DNA of 64,000 nucleotides, from the NCBI GenBank assembly GCA_949288715.1, contig CASELH010000021.1, forward strand, positions 29,142-93,141, in the 5' to 3' direction. This document shows, one piece after another, positions 42,086 to 52,026 of this stretch. Every line of letters begins with the position of its first letter. The first letter of the stretch is position 1. Both the position numbers and the translations under genes were made by a program. The notes under the pieces are model-generated. The model saw only the letters and a list, made by a program, of their open reading frames with translations, was not told where the DNA came from and did not search any database. This DNA comes from an uncultured Bacteroides sp. (GTDB lineage Bacteria > Bacteroidota > Bacteroidia > Bacteroidales > Bacteroidaceae).

Positions 42086-43732
42086 ATGACTAAAAGTGCA
42101 TTGCAGATTGCGCGGGCTGCTTATCAGCCCAAACTTCCCAAGGCCCTGAAGGGGCACGTGAAGGCGGTAGCCGGCGCAGCTACCCAGTCGGTAGCCGACC
42201 AGGAAGCTATCCAAAAGCTTTTCCCCAACACCTATGGCATGCCTCTCATCAAGTTTGAAGAAAGCAGCGAGGCAACCAGTTTCCCTGCTATCAATGTGGG
42301 CGTTATCCTTTCGGGCGGACAGGCTCCCGGTGGACATAATGTGATTTCGGGCTTGTTTGACGGCATCAAGAAGCTGAATCCTGAAAGCCGTCTTTATGGT
42401 TTTCTGATGGGTCCCGGCGGCTTGGTTGACCATAAGTATATGGAGCTGACTGCCGATATCATTGATGAATACCGTAATACGGGTGGTTTCGACATCATCG
42501 GTTCGGGCCGCACGAAGCTGGAGAAGGAAGACCAGTTTGAGAAGGGCTACGAGATTCTGAAGGAACTGGGCATCAAGGCACTTGTCATTATCGGAGGCGA
42601 TGACTCCAACACGAATGCCTGCGTGCTGGCCGAGTATTATGCTGCCAAGAATTATGGCATTCAGGTAATCGGTTGCCCCAAGACGATTGACGGCGACTTG
42701 AAGAACGATATGATTGAGACGAGCTTCGGCTTTGACACGGCTTGCAAGACGTATGCCGAAGTGATTGGCAACATACAGCGCGACTGCAACTCTGCCCGCA
42801 AGTACTGGCACTTCATCAAGCTGATGGGTCGCTCGGCTTCTCACATCGCTTTGGAGTGCGCATTGCAGGTTCAGCCCAACGTGTGCATCGTGTCGGAGGA
42901 AGTAGAGACAAAGGACATGTCTTTGGACGACATTGTGACCGGCATTGCAAAGGTTGTGGCCGACCGTGCTGCACAGGGCAATAACTTCGGTACGGTGCTC
43001 ATCCCCGAAGGCTTGGTAGAGTTCATTCCTGCCATGAAGCGCCTGATTGCCGAGCTGAACGACTTCTTGGCTACCAATGCCGAAGAGTTTGCACAGGTGA
43101 AGCGTTCGGCACAGCGCGACTACATCATCCGCAAGCTGTCTCCCGAAAACTCTGCCATCTATGCCAGTCTGCCCGAAGGCGTAGCACGCCAGCTGTCTTT
43201 GGACCGCGACCCCCACGGCAACGTGCAGGTATCGCTTATCGAAACAGAGAAGCTGCTGAGCGAAATGGTAGGCGCCAAGTTGGCACAGTGGAAGGAAGAG
43301 GGCAAGTATGTGGGCAAGTTTGCCGCACAGCACCACTTCTTTGGCTACGAAGGCCGTTGCGCCGCTCCGTCCAACTTTGATGCAGACTATTGCTACTCGC
43401 TGGGCTACACGGCTGCCGCACTGATTGCCAACGGAAAGACGGGTTACATGTCGTCCGTGCGCAACACCACTGCTCCTGCCGAAGAATGGATTGCAGGCGG
43501 TGTGCCCATCACCATGATGATGAACATGGAGCGCCGCCACGGCGAGATGAAGCCGGTAATCCAGAAGGCTTTGGTGAAGCTGGATGGCAAGCCCTTCCAG
43601 TACTTTGCCGCCCATCGCGACCATTGGGCCATGTCGACCGACTATGTATATCCCGGTCCTATCCAATACTTTGGCCCCACGGAGGTATGCGACCAGCCTA
43701 CTAAGACGTTGCAGCTGGAGCAGGGCAAATGA
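42086..43732 (+). CDS. pfp: Diphosphate-dependent fructose-6-phosphate 1-phosphotransferase
   Basis: The 548-residue cytoplasmic enzyme phosphorylates fructose-6-phosphate with pyrophosphate, a reversible step of glycolysis. It is the long PFP form: [18 protein letters not shown] near residue 75, [16 protein letters not shown] (the Asp in GGDDS marks pyrophosphate rather than ATP use), [22 protein letters not shown] with the catalytic TIDGD and the Lys typical of PPi enzymes, and [14 protein letters not shown]. The ATG at 42086 gives [21 protein letters not shown], usual for the family. It stands as a single gene with its own promoter. A long opposite-strand frame over it is only a codon-bias shadow. 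Confidence 0.95.
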   Translation: MTKSALQIARAAYQPKLPKALKGHVKAVAGAATQSVADQEAIQKLFPNTYGMPLIKFEESSEATSFPAINVGVILSGGQAPGGHNVISGLFDGIKKLNPESRLYGFLMGPGGLVDHKYMELTADIIDEYRNTGGFDIIGSGRTKLEKEDQFEKGYEILKELGIKALVIIGGDDSNTNACVLAEYYAAKNYGIQVIGCPKTIDGDLKNDMIETSFGFDTACKTYAEVIGNIQRDCNSARKYWHFIKLMGRSASHIALECALQVQPNVCIVSEEVETKDMSLDDIVTGIAKVVADRAAQGNNFGTVLIPEGLVEFIPAMKRLIAELNDFLATNAEEFAQVKRSAQRDYIIRKLSPENSAIYASLPEGVARQLSLDRDPHGNVQVSLIETEKLLSEMVGAKLAQWKEEGKYVGKFAAQHHFFGYEGRCAAPSNFDADYCYSLGYTAAALIANGKTGYMSSVRNTTAPAEEWIAGGVPITMMMNMERRHGEMKPVIQKALVKLDGKPFQYFAAHRDHWAMSTDYVYPGPIQYFGPTEVCDQPTKTLQLEQGK

Positions 43733-43854
43733 ATAAGTGACAAGTAACATTCCAAAATAGCATAGATAAAAAGTGGAAAGGGGTGCGTCGTGACGACGTG
43801 CCCCTTTTGCGTTATAATTTAGGGGGCGGCGTGCGGCAGTTGCCGAAAAAGCCG

Positions 43855-43862
43855 TATCTTTG
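43855..43862 (+). promoter_or_regulatory. Candidate -7 element for the GH25 gene
   Basis: TATCTTTG matches TAnnTTTG 35 bp before the chosen start. No -33 element is clear at 19-21 bp upstream. Confidence 0.4.
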
Positions 43863-43897
43863 CAAGGATATAACCACAGGTGAAAGGATATAGGTGC

Positions 43898-44749
43898 ATG
43901 GCTATGAAAACGTCATCTAAACGCAAACCGGCGGCGTCATGTTCCCGCAAGCGGGGAGGAAAGCCACGGGCAAGGGCATCGCGTCCGATGCCCCGTTGGC
44001 TGCGTTGGGTGTTGGCTGTCGGCATTGTGCTGGTGTTCGCAGTGGGATTCTATGCTTTCTTTATCCGCCCGTATGCTTACCGCTGGAAGCCCTGTTATGG
44101 GCAGAAGGGGTATGGAGTGTGCATGCCTTGCCGCTACGAGGTGCATGGGGTGGATGTGTCCCATTATCAAGGCGTGATAGATTGGGGCAGGGTGGCGGCC
44201 GACTCGGTGGGCGACTTCCCATTGCGCTTTGCTTTCCTGAAGGCTACCGAGGGGGGAGACCATGGCGACACGACCTTTTTGCGGCACCTTGCCGAGGCGC
44301 GGCGTGCAGGACTGGTGTGCGGGGCTTACCACTACTTTATCCCCACTACGGATGCGAGGCGGCAGGCGGATTTCTTTATCCGCACCGTGCCTTTGCGCAA
44401 GGGCGACTTGCCTCCGGTGCTCGATGTGGAGACTTTGGGCAAGCGGTCGCCCCGCGAGTTGAGGGCGGCGGTGAAGGTGTGGCTCAGTCGCGTGGAGCAG
44501 CACTATGGCGTGAAGCCTATTCTGTACACTTCCTATAAGTTTAAGATGCGCTACCTCAATGACTCCCTGCTGAATACCTATCCGTATTGGATAGCCCATT
44601 ACTATGTGGACTCGGTGCGCTACCGTGGGCGGTGGGACTTCTGGCAGCACACCGATGTGGGGCGGGTGCCTGGCATAGAGAAAGAGGTGGACCTCAATGT
44701 GTTCAACGGCTCGCTGGACGAGCTGCGGGCACTGACCCTTCAGCAGTGA
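43898..44749 (+). CDS. Membrane-anchored GH25 lysozyme-like muramidase
   Basis: About 283 residues from the ATG at 43898; starts at 43880 or 43904 are also possible. A Lys/Arg-rich head is followed by a membrane segment (WLRWVLAVGIVLVFAVGFYAFFI), so the enzyme is probably tethered in the inner membrane and faces the periplasm. The GH25 domain shows VHGVDVSHYQGVIDW with the first catalytic Asp, FAFLKATEGGDHGDTTF, AGLVCGAYHYFIPT, LPPVLDVETLG with the Asp and Glu pair, PILYTSYKF and WDFWQHTDVG. It cleaves the beta-1,4 bond between MurNAc and GlcNAc of peptidoglycan. Its last 10 bp overlap the end of the convergent prmA gene. Confidence 0.88.
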   Translation: MAMKTSSKRKPAASCSRKRGGKPRARASRPMPRWLRWVLAVGIVLVFAVGFYAFFIRPYAYRWKPCYGQKGYGVCMPCRYEVHGVDVSHYQGVIDWGRVAADSVGDFPLRFAFLKATEGGDHGDTTFLRHLAEARRAGLVCGAYHYFIPTTDARRQADFFIRTVPLRKGDLPPVLDVETLGKRSPRELRAAVKVWLSRVEQHYGVKPILYTSYKFKMRYLNDSLLNTYPYWIAHYYVDSVRYRGRWDFWQHTDVGRVPGIEKEVDLNVFNGSLDELRALTLQQ

Positions 44750-45582
44750 CAGCGGAACATGGCCCAGCGGTTTTGTTCGCGATGTCCGTCGGGCTGTAGC
44801 CCTAAGCGTCGGGCTTCTGCCTCTATCAAGGGGATGTCTTCCACATAGAAACCACTCATGAGCAGCAGGGCGCCTTGCTTCATGCGGGCGGCATAGTGCT
44901 GCATATCGTTCAGCAGGATGTTGCGGTTGATGTTGGCTATGACGACGTCAAACGGGCCTTTGTCGGCCAGCGAGGAGGCGTCGCCTTGCAGGACTTCAAT
45001 GCCATCCAGCCGGTTCAGGCGGATGTTTTCCAAAGAATTGCGTACGCACCAGTCATCGATGTCTATGGCAGTGCAGCGGGCAGCTCCCTTCATGCGTGCC
45101 AGGATGGCGAGGATGGAGGTGCCGCATCCCATGTCGAGCACATGACACCCGGTGAGGTCCATGTCGAGCAGCTCGTTGATGATGAGGCCGGTGGTCTCGT
45201 GGTGGCCTGTGCCGAAGGCCATCTGCGGGTCTATGGTGATGTCATACTCAGCTTGGGGCACATCGTGGTGGAAGGTGCTGTGCACTACACAGCGGTTGCC
45301 TATGATGATGGGTTGGAAGAAATTGCGCTCCCATTCTTCATTCCAGTCGCGGTCTTCGGCTTCAAGGAAGTCGTAATCGATGCGGGCATCGGGTAGGGGG
45401 AAGTTTTCCAATGCTCGGCGCAGGACTTCTTCGTCGTAGAGACTTTGCTGTATGTAGGCGGCTATTCCGCCGGGTTGCTCCATGAAACTCTCGAAGCCTG
45501 CGTCGGCAAGCGTGGCGGAGAGCACATCGTTTACTACCTCGGTGCAAGGGGAGGTGCGGAAGTTGAATTGCAGATACTTCAT
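44740..45582 (-). CDS. prmA: Ribosomal protein L11 methyltransferase
   Basis: The 280-residue enzyme trimethylates ribosomal protein L11 with S-adenosylmethionine. The N-terminal PrmA part (about 1-100) contains DVLSATLADAGFESF and DWNEEWERNFFQPIIIGNRCVV. The Rossmann domain shows TIDPQMAFGTGHHETTGLI, LDMGCGTSILAILARMKGA (SAM loop) and FDVVIANINRNILLNDM, the family's N-I-N-R-N catalytic block. The ATG at 45582 starts MKYLQFNFRTSPC. It converges on the GH25 gene with a short tail overlap and appears monocistronic. Confidence 0.93.
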   Translation of the reverse strand: MKYLQFNFRTSPCTEVVNDVLSATLADAGFESFMEQPGGIAAYIQQSLYDEEVLRRALENFPLPDARIDYDFLEAEDRDWNEEWERNFFQPIIIGNRCVVHSTFHHDVPQAEYDITIDPQMAFGTGHHETTGLIINELLDMDLTGCHVLDMGCGTSILAILARMKGAARCTAIDIDDWCVRNSLENIRLNRLDGIEVLQGDASSLADKGPFDVVIANINRNILLNDMQHYAARMKQGALLLMSGFYVEDIPLIEAEARRLGLQPDGHREQNRWAMFRCHC

Positions 45583-45729
45583 GGCACAATGTTTGTGTTG
45601 GTTGTTTGATGGGACAAAGGTAATGTAAATCCTTCACAATAAATCCTTATTTGTGGGGTTTTACGGGCAAAGTAGGTTAATCCCTGTGAACTTTTCGGGG
45701 ATAATGGGTGAAATTATGCAATACTTTAT

Positions 45730-45737
45730 TATCTTTG
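45730..45737 (+). promoter_or_regulatory. Candidate -7 element for the secreted-protein/porin pair
   Basis: TATCTTTG matches TAnnTTTG, 52 bp before the start at 45790. The -33 element is not clear. Confidence 0.4.
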
Positions 45738-45789
45738 TAACATGAATAAGTGTAGACAATTGAACATTGAACACATAAACCTGACGAAT

Positions 45790-47133
45790 ATGAAAAAGAT
45801 TGTTTTTTTATCGCTTTTTGCCCTGTGCCTTCCGTGGACATTGTGGGCACAGGTTGTGGATGACCTCTACTACGTGCCTTCCAAGAAGACGGAGAAGAAA
45901 GAGGTGAAGAAGGAAAACAGGAAGGAGACAATAGTCATGGCTCCGGTGGATGAAGTCGTGGTGAAATCCAATAGTCCTGTATCGGTGGCTGCCTCTGACG
46001 GGGTGGCAACGGTGGTAGTGCGCGACCGTAAGGGGAATGTGCGCGACGTGGATGAATATAACCGGCGTTATGAGGCTGACGATTATGAGTTTTCCTACCA
46101 GGGTGATACGTTGTATGCGGACGAAAAGCCGTATGACGGACTGGATGGCGAATGGATTGGAGGCTTTGACGGCTCGGCAGACGACTATGAATACGCCACA
46201 CGCATTATCCGTTTCCGCAATCCACGGTATGCCATCAGCGTGAGCAGCCCGCTTTATTGGGATGTGGTCTACGGGCTTGACACGTGGAACTGGAATGTAT
46301 ATACCGACGGGCTGTATGCTTATGTATTCCCTACGTTCAGCAACCGCTTGTGGTGGGACTGGCGTTTCAATTCTTACGGCTGGTGGGGCTATCCCTATTA
46401 TTATGACTGGGCTTGGAGCGGCTGGTATGGCTTCAGCTGGGGCTTCGGATGGAGTTCCTCCTGGTGGGGGCCTCATTATTGGCATCACCCGCCCTATTGG
46501 GCAGGCCCCGGTCATTGGGGTGGCCATCATTATTGGGGAAATGCGTATACAACACGCCGGTCTTACGGGGGGCTGCGCGCTTCGCATAGCAGCAACAGGG
46601 TGGTAACTTCTCCGCGAAGGTCGTCCTCAACCTTGCGGGGCAGCCGGGGCAACCGGGTATCGGCATCGGGCAATACACGCCGCAGCAGTGTTGCCACTCG
46701 CAGAAGTTCTTCCAATCGCCGCGTGGTAGGTACACGGACACCGGCATCGTCTTCTGTCAATCGCGCAAGCAGTTCGACCAGGCGTCCGGCAGGAAGGGTT
46801 TCTACAACCTCGACGACATCGCGTCGGGGGGCTACCTATACCAGGCCGAGCAGTGTGCGCCGCAATAGTAGTGCTACGTACAATGGCACTACGGGCGTTC
46901 GTCGCAGTACTACACGTTCGTCCAGCTATAGCAGAGGGTCGAGCACAATGCCCAACCGCACTTTCAATTATAACAACAGCAATCGTAGAAGCAGCAACAG
47001 CTTCAGCACCCCGACGCGTTCTTCGAGCAGCAACCGCTCCAGCTTTTCGTCGGGCAGCAGCATGCGTTCTTCAGGCGGCATGAGAAGCAGTGGCGGAGGT
47101 GTCCGTTCGGGCGGTGGTGCAAGACGGAGATAA
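45790..47133 (+). CDS. Secreted low-complexity protein: Trp/Tyr/Gly/His-rich middle, Ser/Arg-rich tail
   Basis: From MKKIVFLSLFALCLPWTLWAQ (signal peptide) the protein has 447 residues; the ATG at 45742 only adds a polar leader. Residues about 20-165 are charged with a Tyr/Asp-rich stretch. Residues about 165-255 are extraordinarily rich in Trp, Tyr, Gly and His (WWDWRFNSYGWWGYPYYYDW, WWGPHYWHHPPYWAGPGHWG). The last 190 residues are almost only Ser, Arg, Thr, Asn and Gly with SSNR and RRSS repeats, ending GGGARRR. Such a tail is strongly basic and surely disordered, suited to binding an acidic polymer or LPS. It lies 44 bp upstream of a FadL-like porin gene. I recognise no function. It is not a shadow, since signal peptide and codon use are normal. 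Confidence 0.8.
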   Translation: MKKIVFLSLFALCLPWTLWAQVVDDLYYVPSKKTEKKEVKKENRKETIVMAPVDEVVVKSNSPVSVAASDGVATVVVRDRKGNVRDVDEYNRRYEADDYEFSYQGDTLYADEKPYDGLDGEWIGGFDGSADDYEYATRIIRFRNPRYAISVSSPLYWDVVYGLDTWNWNVYTDGLYAYVFPTFSNRLWWDWRFNSYGWWGYPYYYDWAWSGWYGFSWGFGWSSSWWGPHYWHHPPYWAGPGHWGGHHYWGNAYTTRRSYGGLRASHSSNRVVTSPRRSSSTLRGSRGNRVSASGNTRRSSVATRRSSSNRRVVGTRTPASSSVNRASSSTRRPAGRVSTTSTTSRRGATYTRPSSVRRNSSATYNGTTGVRRSTTRSSSYSRGSSTMPNRTFNYNNSNRRSSNSFSTPTRSSSSNRSSFSSGSSMRSSGGMRSSGGGVRSGGGARRR

Positions 47134-47177
47134 ATCTATTACTTTTACGAGGTAATTAACAAACATAGAGGACCAGA

Positions 47178-48818
47178 ATGAAAAAGAAAGTCATGATAAT
47201 AGCCCTTGCCCTGCTTGGGGCAACGGGCGTCTATGCACAATCGGCATACGATGCCGGCAAAATAGCCCAGGAGGATTTGAGCGGTACGGCACGGTTTGTG
47301 GGCATGGGAGGTGCGATGAGTGCGCTGGGTGGCGATATCTCTACAATAGGGACAAATCCGGCGGGCATCGGCATCTATCGGAGCAATGACGTGATGCTGA
47401 CGTTGGGATATTCCCTTACGGGTACGGAGTCAGAATTTGGCGGTAATACATTTGAGAAGGAGAAAGCCCGGTGGAATTTGAATAACATCGGTTTTGTGAT
47501 AGCCAATAAATTCAGCAATATTTCCCCGTTGAGGTATGTGAATTTCGGGTTCAACTATAAGAAGTCGAAGTCGTTCTATAAGAATATGTCCATGCAGGGG
47601 TTGCTGGGGGCTGTTTCACAAACTTATGAGATAGCTGCTCTTTCTGATGGATTGACACCTGAGATTTGGGATGATTCCCGTTATGGAGTTTTTGAAGATC
47701 CAGATATAGGATGGCTGTCGGCATTGGCATATCATACTTTTTTGGTAGGTCCCAGTCAGACCAATACTCCTACAGGCTATCCGTTGTTGGATGATGCCGG
47801 CAATCAGCTTTATGATGGAAACGGTCCTTTGTATGAGGATTATGGCTATTATACAGGTCTTGCGGCGGGATACAATTCTACCTATGGGACATTCCACTCA
47901 TGGGAGCGTGGAGGAATCGATGAATATGATTTCAATGTATCATTCAATATTAACGACCGGTTTTATTTAGGAGTTACTTTTGGGGCTTACGATGTAAGTT
48001 ACGATAAACACACTTTCTATGACGAGAACTATGGTAGTGGGGAAGGGTATTTCTTGGAAAGCTTTAACCGGATTCATGGTTCTGGTTTTGATGTAAAATT
48101 GGGCACTATATTCCGCCCTATTGAAGCATCGCCGTTACGCATAGGGCTTTCTGTTCATACGCCCATATTTTACAGACTAACCTATGCGACGAGTGCTTAT
48201 ATCCAGTCGGATGTCTATACGGATAGTGATCAGAGTACTACGGGATGGTATGTGAATACTTACGAACAACTGGGCAATAGAGATATGGAGTTTGATTTCC
48301 GCCTGCAGACTCCGTGGGTTGTTAATGCCAGCGTGGGCTATACGGTGGGCAACAACTTGGCTTTGGGTGCCGAGTATGAGTTTGAGAACTTCTCGAATAT
48401 GAAATTCAAGGATGTGAATAATTATGATATGGACCTTGAAACGGACGAAGTGAAGTACACGTTGAAGGGAGTACATACATTCCGCCTGGGTGCCGAGTAT
48501 AAACCCATTTCTGCTTTTGCTTTCCGCGTAGGCTATAACTATAGTAGCACAGCCTATAAGGCAGATGCTTTTAAGAATATATATTCCAATTCTGTAAGCA
48601 CCGATACGGAATATGCCAACGATAAGTCGCGGAACACGTTTACGGTGGGTATAGGTTATCGCGGCTCGTTGTTCTACGCTGACCTGGCTTATAAGTATGA
48701 CATGTATAAGTCGGACTTTTATCCATTCTATAATAATTTGGAGGGCGTAAAGATGGCAGCCACGAAGGTAAGCAATACCCGTAGCCAGGTATTGCTTACG
48801 CTGGGGTGTCGTTTTTAA
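47178..48818 (+). CDS. OmpP1/FadL-like outer membrane transport protein
   Basis: The 546-residue protein has a signal peptide (MKKKVMIIALALLGATGVYAQ) and the OmpP1/FadL N-terminal signature: SGTARFVGMGGAMSALGGDISTIGTNPAGIGIYRSNDVMLTLGY, in which the short NPAG turn follows the hatch-like strand. The remainder alternates long Tyr/Asn/Gly-rich barrel strands and ends VLLTLGCRF. FadL-type proteins move hydrophobic molecules such as fatty acids across the outer membrane; Bacteroidales members are uncharacterised and often mislabelled haemin receptors. It is probably co-transcribed with the Trp/Ser/Arg-rich secreted protein upstream and is followed 21 bp later by a radical SAM gene. Confidence 0.85.
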   Translation: MKKKVMIIALALLGATGVYAQSAYDAGKIAQEDLSGTARFVGMGGAMSALGGDISTIGTNPAGIGIYRSNDVMLTLGYSLTGTESEFGGNTFEKEKARWNLNNIGFVIANKFSNISPLRYVNFGFNYKKSKSFYKNMSMQGLLGAVSQTYEIAALSDGLTPEIWDDSRYGVFEDPDIGWLSALAYHTFLVGPSQTNTPTGYPLLDDAGNQLYDGNGPLYEDYGYYTGLAAGYNSTYGTFHSWERGGIDEYDFNVSFNINDRFYLGVTFGAYDVSYDKHTFYDENYGSGEGYFLESFNRIHGSGFDVKLGTIFRPIEASPLRIGLSVHTPIFYRLTYATSAYIQSDVYTDSDQSTTGWYVNTYEQLGNRDMEFDFRLQTPWVVNASVGYTVGNNLALGAEYEFENFSNMKFKDVNNYDMDLETDEVKYTLKGVHTFRLGAEYKPISAFAFRVGYNYSSTAYKADAFKNIYSNSVSTDTEYANDKSRNTFTVGIGYRGSLFYADLAYKYDMYKSDFYPFYNNLEGVKMAATKVSNTRSQVLLTLGCRF

Positions 48819-48839
48819 TGGTGCGGGGAGATGGCGGTG

Positions 48840-49760
48840 ATGCCGGTGCTTTATAATGAGTTTTCCCTGTATTTGAAGCGGTATTTCCCCTATAAGGTGC
48901 AGAAGATATCGTTGAATGCCGGCTTTACGTGCCCAAACCGTGACGGAAGCAAGGGTTATGGAGGCTGTACGTATTGCAATAACCAGACATTCAACCCGGA
49001 TTATTGCCGTACGGAGAAACCGATAGCCCGGCAGCTGGAGGAAGGAAAGCAGTTCTTCGCCCACAAATACCCGGAGATGAAGTACCTGGCCTACTTCCAG
49101 GCCTACACCAATACCTATGATGAGTTGGATGCCTTGCGTAGGAAGTACGAGGAGGCGCTCTCGGTGGACGGTGTGGTGGGACTGGTGATAGGTACCCGTC
49201 CCGATTGCATGCCCGATGACTTGTTGCACTATCTGGAGGCATTGCACCGCCATACGTTCGTGCTGGTGGAGTATGGCATTGAAAGTACGGACGACCACAC
49301 GTTGCGACGCATTAACCGGGGGCATGACTTCCGGGCATCGGCCGATGCCGTGCGGCGCACGGCGGCTTGCGGCATACCGGTTGGCGGGCATGTCATACTC
49401 GGATTGCCCGGTGAAACGCATGACGGCATAGTGGAGCAGGCCGGTATATTGTCCGCCCTGCCGCTTACGACATTGAAATTACACCAATTGCAACTGATAC
49501 GGGGAACACGCATGGCCCGTGAGTACGAGCAACATCCGGATGACTTTCATCTGTTTGACCTTGAGGAATATATTGATTTGGTGATAGACTATGTGGAGCA
49601 TCTGCGCCCGGACATTGTGTTGGAGCGCTTCCTTTCCCAATCCCCTAAACAACTGCTGATAGCGCCCGACTGGGGGCTGAAAAACTACGAGTTCAACCAC
49701 CGGCTGCAAAAAAGAATGAAAGAACTGGGTGCATATCAGGGAAAGAAGTATGAAATGTGA
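48840..49760 (+). CDS. Radical SAM protein, TIGR01212/YhcC family
   Basis: From MPVLYNEFSLYLKRYFPYKVQKI the protein has 306 residues; the ATG at 48831 is three codons earlier. The 4Fe-4S cluster motif is the wide-spaced form of this family, with one Cys in FTCPNRDG, 11 residues, then GGCTYCNN. Other features are YFQAYTNTYDELDALRRKYEEAL, GLVIGTRPDCMPDDLL, LVEYGIESTDDHTLRRINRGHDF, GGHVILGLPGE and LKLHQLQLIRGTRMA. The family is related to Elp3-like tRNA enzymes, but its substrate is not established. It may be co-transcribed with the porin gene upstream. Confidence 0.9.
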   Translation: MPVLYNEFSLYLKRYFPYKVQKISLNAGFTCPNRDGSKGYGGCTYCNNQTFNPDYCRTEKPIARQLEEGKQFFAHKYPEMKYLAYFQAYTNTYDELDALRRKYEEALSVDGVVGLVIGTRPDCMPDDLLHYLEALHRHTFVLVEYGIESTDDHTLRRINRGHDFRASADAVRRTAACGIPVGGHVILGLPGETHDGIVEQAGILSALPLTTLKLHQLQLIRGTRMAREYEQHPDDFHLFDLEEYIDLVIDYVEHLRPDIVLERFLSQSPKQLLIAPDWGLKNYEFNHRLQKRMKELGAYQGKKYEM

Positions 49761-49819
49761 GAAAAAAGCAGTAATTTCGCGCGGTTTAATTGTGGTAATC
49801 ACTTAAAAAAGAAAGAATA

Positions 49820-51022
49820 ATGAACGAGAAGACATTAGTTAAGGGAAAAATCCACTATGTGGGAGTAAATGACCGCAACAAACATCTCTTTGAGGGCATG
49901 TGGCCCTTGCCTTATGGCGTTTCTTATAATTCTTATCTGATAGACGACGAGCAGGTGGCGCTGGTAGACACGGTAGATGCTTGTTTCTTCGAGGTCTATC
50001 TGCATAAAATCAAGAGCATTATTGGCGACAGGCCTATCCAATATCTTATCATTAACCACATGGAGCCGGACCATTCGGGCTCCATCAGCCTTATCAGACA
50101 GTATTATCCCGACATCACGATTGTGGGCAATAAGCAGACCTTTGGCATGATTGAAGGCTTTTATGGCGTGTCGGGACAGCGGCTTGAGGTAAAGGACGGG
50201 GATGCGTTGTCTTTGGGGCATCATCACCTGCGCTTCTACCTGACGCCGATGGTGCACTGGCCGGAGACCATGATGACGTTTGACGAGACGGATGGCGTGT
50301 TGTTCTCGGGCGATGCCTTCGGCTGCTTCGGCACGCTGGATGGAGGCTTCCTGGACAGCCGCATCAATCTGGACAAATATTGGGACGAAATGGTGCGCTA
50401 CTATTCCAACATCGTGGGCAAATATGGCAATCCGGTGCAGAAAGCTTTGACCAAGCTGGGCGGACTGCCTATCTCCACCATTTGCTCCACGCACGGCCCT
50501 GTGTGGACCGAGAACATCGGCAAGGTAGTAGGCATTTACGACAAGCTGAGCCGTTATGAGGCCGAAGAAGGAGTGGTGATAGCCTATGGCTCTATGTATG
50601 GCAATACGGAGCAGATGGCGGAAACCATAGCGGCTGAACTCTCGGCACAAGGCATCAAGAACATCGTGATGCACAATGTGAGCAAAAGCAATGCATCGTT
50701 CATATTGAAAGACATCTTTAAATACCGTGGCTTGATCATAGGCAGTCCTACGTATTGCGGCCAGATTTATCCGGAGGTGAATGCCCTGCTCGAACGGATT
50801 TTGCTGCGCGAAGTGAAGGGGCGTTATTTGGGTTATTTCGGTTCGTTCTGCTGGGCGGGCATGGCCGTGAAGCGCATGGGCGAATTTGCCGAAAAGAGCA
50901 AGTTGGAACTGGTGGGCGCTCCCGTAGAAATGAAGCAAGCCATGAAGGAGGTCACGTATGAGCAATGCGAGGAACTGGCTCGCGCCATGGCAGAACGCCT
51001 GAAGCAGGATAGAAATAACTGA
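49820..51022 (+). CDS. fprA: A-type flavoprotein (flavodiiron oxygen/NO reductase)
   Basis: The 400-residue cytoplasmic protein combines an N-terminal metallo-beta-lactamase-like diiron domain, with ligand motif NHMEPDHSGS (H-x-E-x-D-H), LTPMVHWPETMMTF and FSGDAFGCFG, and a C-terminal flavodoxin domain starting near residue 255 (IAYGSMYGNTEQMAETIAAEL, GSPTYCGQIYPEVNALLERI, GSFCWAGMAVKRMGEF). Such enzymes reduce oxygen to water or nitric oxide to nitrous oxide with electrons from rubredoxin and protect anaerobes. It lies 59 bp after the radical SAM gene and 27 bp before nagB, perhaps in one transcript. Confidence 0.93.
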   Translation: MNEKTLVKGKIHYVGVNDRNKHLFEGMWPLPYGVSYNSYLIDDEQVALVDTVDACFFEVYLHKIKSIIGDRPIQYLIINHMEPDHSGSISLIRQYYPDITIVGNKQTFGMIEGFYGVSGQRLEVKDGDALSLGHHHLRFYLTPMVHWPETMMTFDETDGVLFSGDAFGCFGTLDGGFLDSRINLDKYWDEMVRYYSNIVGKYGNPVQKALTKLGGLPISTICSTHGPVWTENIGKVVGIYDKLSRYEAEEGVVIAYGSMYGNTEQMAETIAAELSAQGIKNIVMHNVSKSNASFILKDIFKYRGLIIGSPTYCGQIYPEVNALLERILLREVKGRYLGYFGSFCWAGMAVKRMGEFAEKSKLELVGAPVEMKQAMKEVTYEQCEELARAMAERLKQDRNN

Positions 51023-51049
51023 ATCTGTAACTCCTAACCTAATATTTGT

Positions 51050-51868
51050 ATGAGACTAATTATTCAACCGGATTACCGGTCTGTATCGAAGTGGGCGGCT
51101 TACTACGTGGCTTCTAAAATCAATGCCGCCGGTCCTACGCCTGAGAAACCGTTTGTTTTGGGTTGTCCTACGGGCTCATCTCCCCTGGGCATGTACAAAG
51201 AGCTGATAGACCTGAACAAGAAAGGCCTGGTGTCTTTCCGCGATGTGGTGACGTTCAACATGGATGAATATGTGGGTCTGCCGAAGGAACATCCCGAAAG
51301 CTATTATTCTTTTATGTGGAACAACTTCTTCAGCCACATCGACATAAAGCCGGAGAATACCAATATACTGAATGGCAATGCCGCAGACCTGGATGCCGAA
51401 TGTGCTCGTTATGAGGAGAAAATCAAGTCGTATGGAGGCGTAGACCTGTTCATGGGGGGCATCGGTCCCGATGGACATATCGCTTTCAACGAGCCGGGTT
51501 CCTCCCTCTCGTCGCGCACCCGCCAGAAGACGCTGACTACCGATACCATCATTGCCAACTCCCGCTTCTTTGAGAACGACGTGAACAAAGTGCCCAAAAC
51601 GGCCCTGACGGTGGGCGTGGGCACGGTGCTCGATGCCAAGGAAGTGATGATTATTGTGAATGGGCACAACAAGGCGCGCGCCCTCTACCATGCTGTTGAA
51701 GGCCCGGTGATGCAGATGTGGACCATCAGTGCCTTGCAGATGCACGAAAAGGGCATTATAGTATGTGACGATGCTGCCACCGACGAGCTGAAGGTGGGTA
51801 CGTACCGTTACTTCAAGGACATAGAGGCCGACCATTTGGATGCTGAAGCCCTACTGACCGGGCGTTGA
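51050..51868 (+). CDS. nagB: Glucosamine-6-phosphate deaminase
   Basis: The 272-residue enzyme converts glucosamine-6-phosphate to fructose-6-phosphate and ammonia, the last step of amino-sugar catabolism. Recognisable are [20 protein letters not shown] (phosphate loop), [29 protein letters not shown] with the catalytic Asp, [25 protein letters not shown] with the active-site His, and [18 protein letters not shown]. The length and the start [20 protein letters not shown] are normal. A hairpin follows about 55 bp after its stop. Confidence 0.95.
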   Translation: MRLIIQPDYRSVSKWAAYYVASKINAAGPTPEKPFVLGCPTGSSPLGMYKELIDLNKKGLVSFRDVVTFNMDEYVGLPKEHPESYYSFMWNNFFSHIDIKPENTNILNGNAADLDAECARYEEKIKSYGGVDLFMGGIGPDGHIAFNEPGSSLSSRTRQKTLTTDTIIANSRFFENDVNKVPKTALTVGVGTVLDAKEVMIIVNGHNKARALYHAVEGPVMQMWTISALQMHEKGIIVCDDAATDELKVGTYRYFKDIEADHLDAEALLTGR

Positions 51869-51922
51869 AACCCTACCGACCGGAGGTTGAAACCCTACCG
51901 AGGCAGGCTTTAAGGTCTGTAA

Positions 51923-51989
51923 AACGCGGATAATGCCACTTGGTGCAGATGGCTGATGGCCTTACTGCAAAGGAGGCATTATCCGCGTT
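51923..51989 (+). terminator. Long hairpin after nagB
   Basis: AACGCGGATAATGCC and GGCATTATCCGCGTT are perfect 15-bp inverted copies around a 37-base loop, followed by GTTTATGTTT. Just before it GAAACCCTACCGA occurs twice as an imperfect direct repeat (51868-51900). It probably acts as a terminator, though the loop is long for that. Confidence 0.6.
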
Positions 51990-52026
51990 GTTTATGTTTC
52001 CCAATCAATAATGGAAATCTGTGTTT

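Noticed and set aside
41981-43750. 589-codon open frame on the minus strand opposite pfp
   Set aside because: It is a codon-bias shadow. The plus frame has all PFP motifs, while the minus translation has no recognisable domain and no start context.
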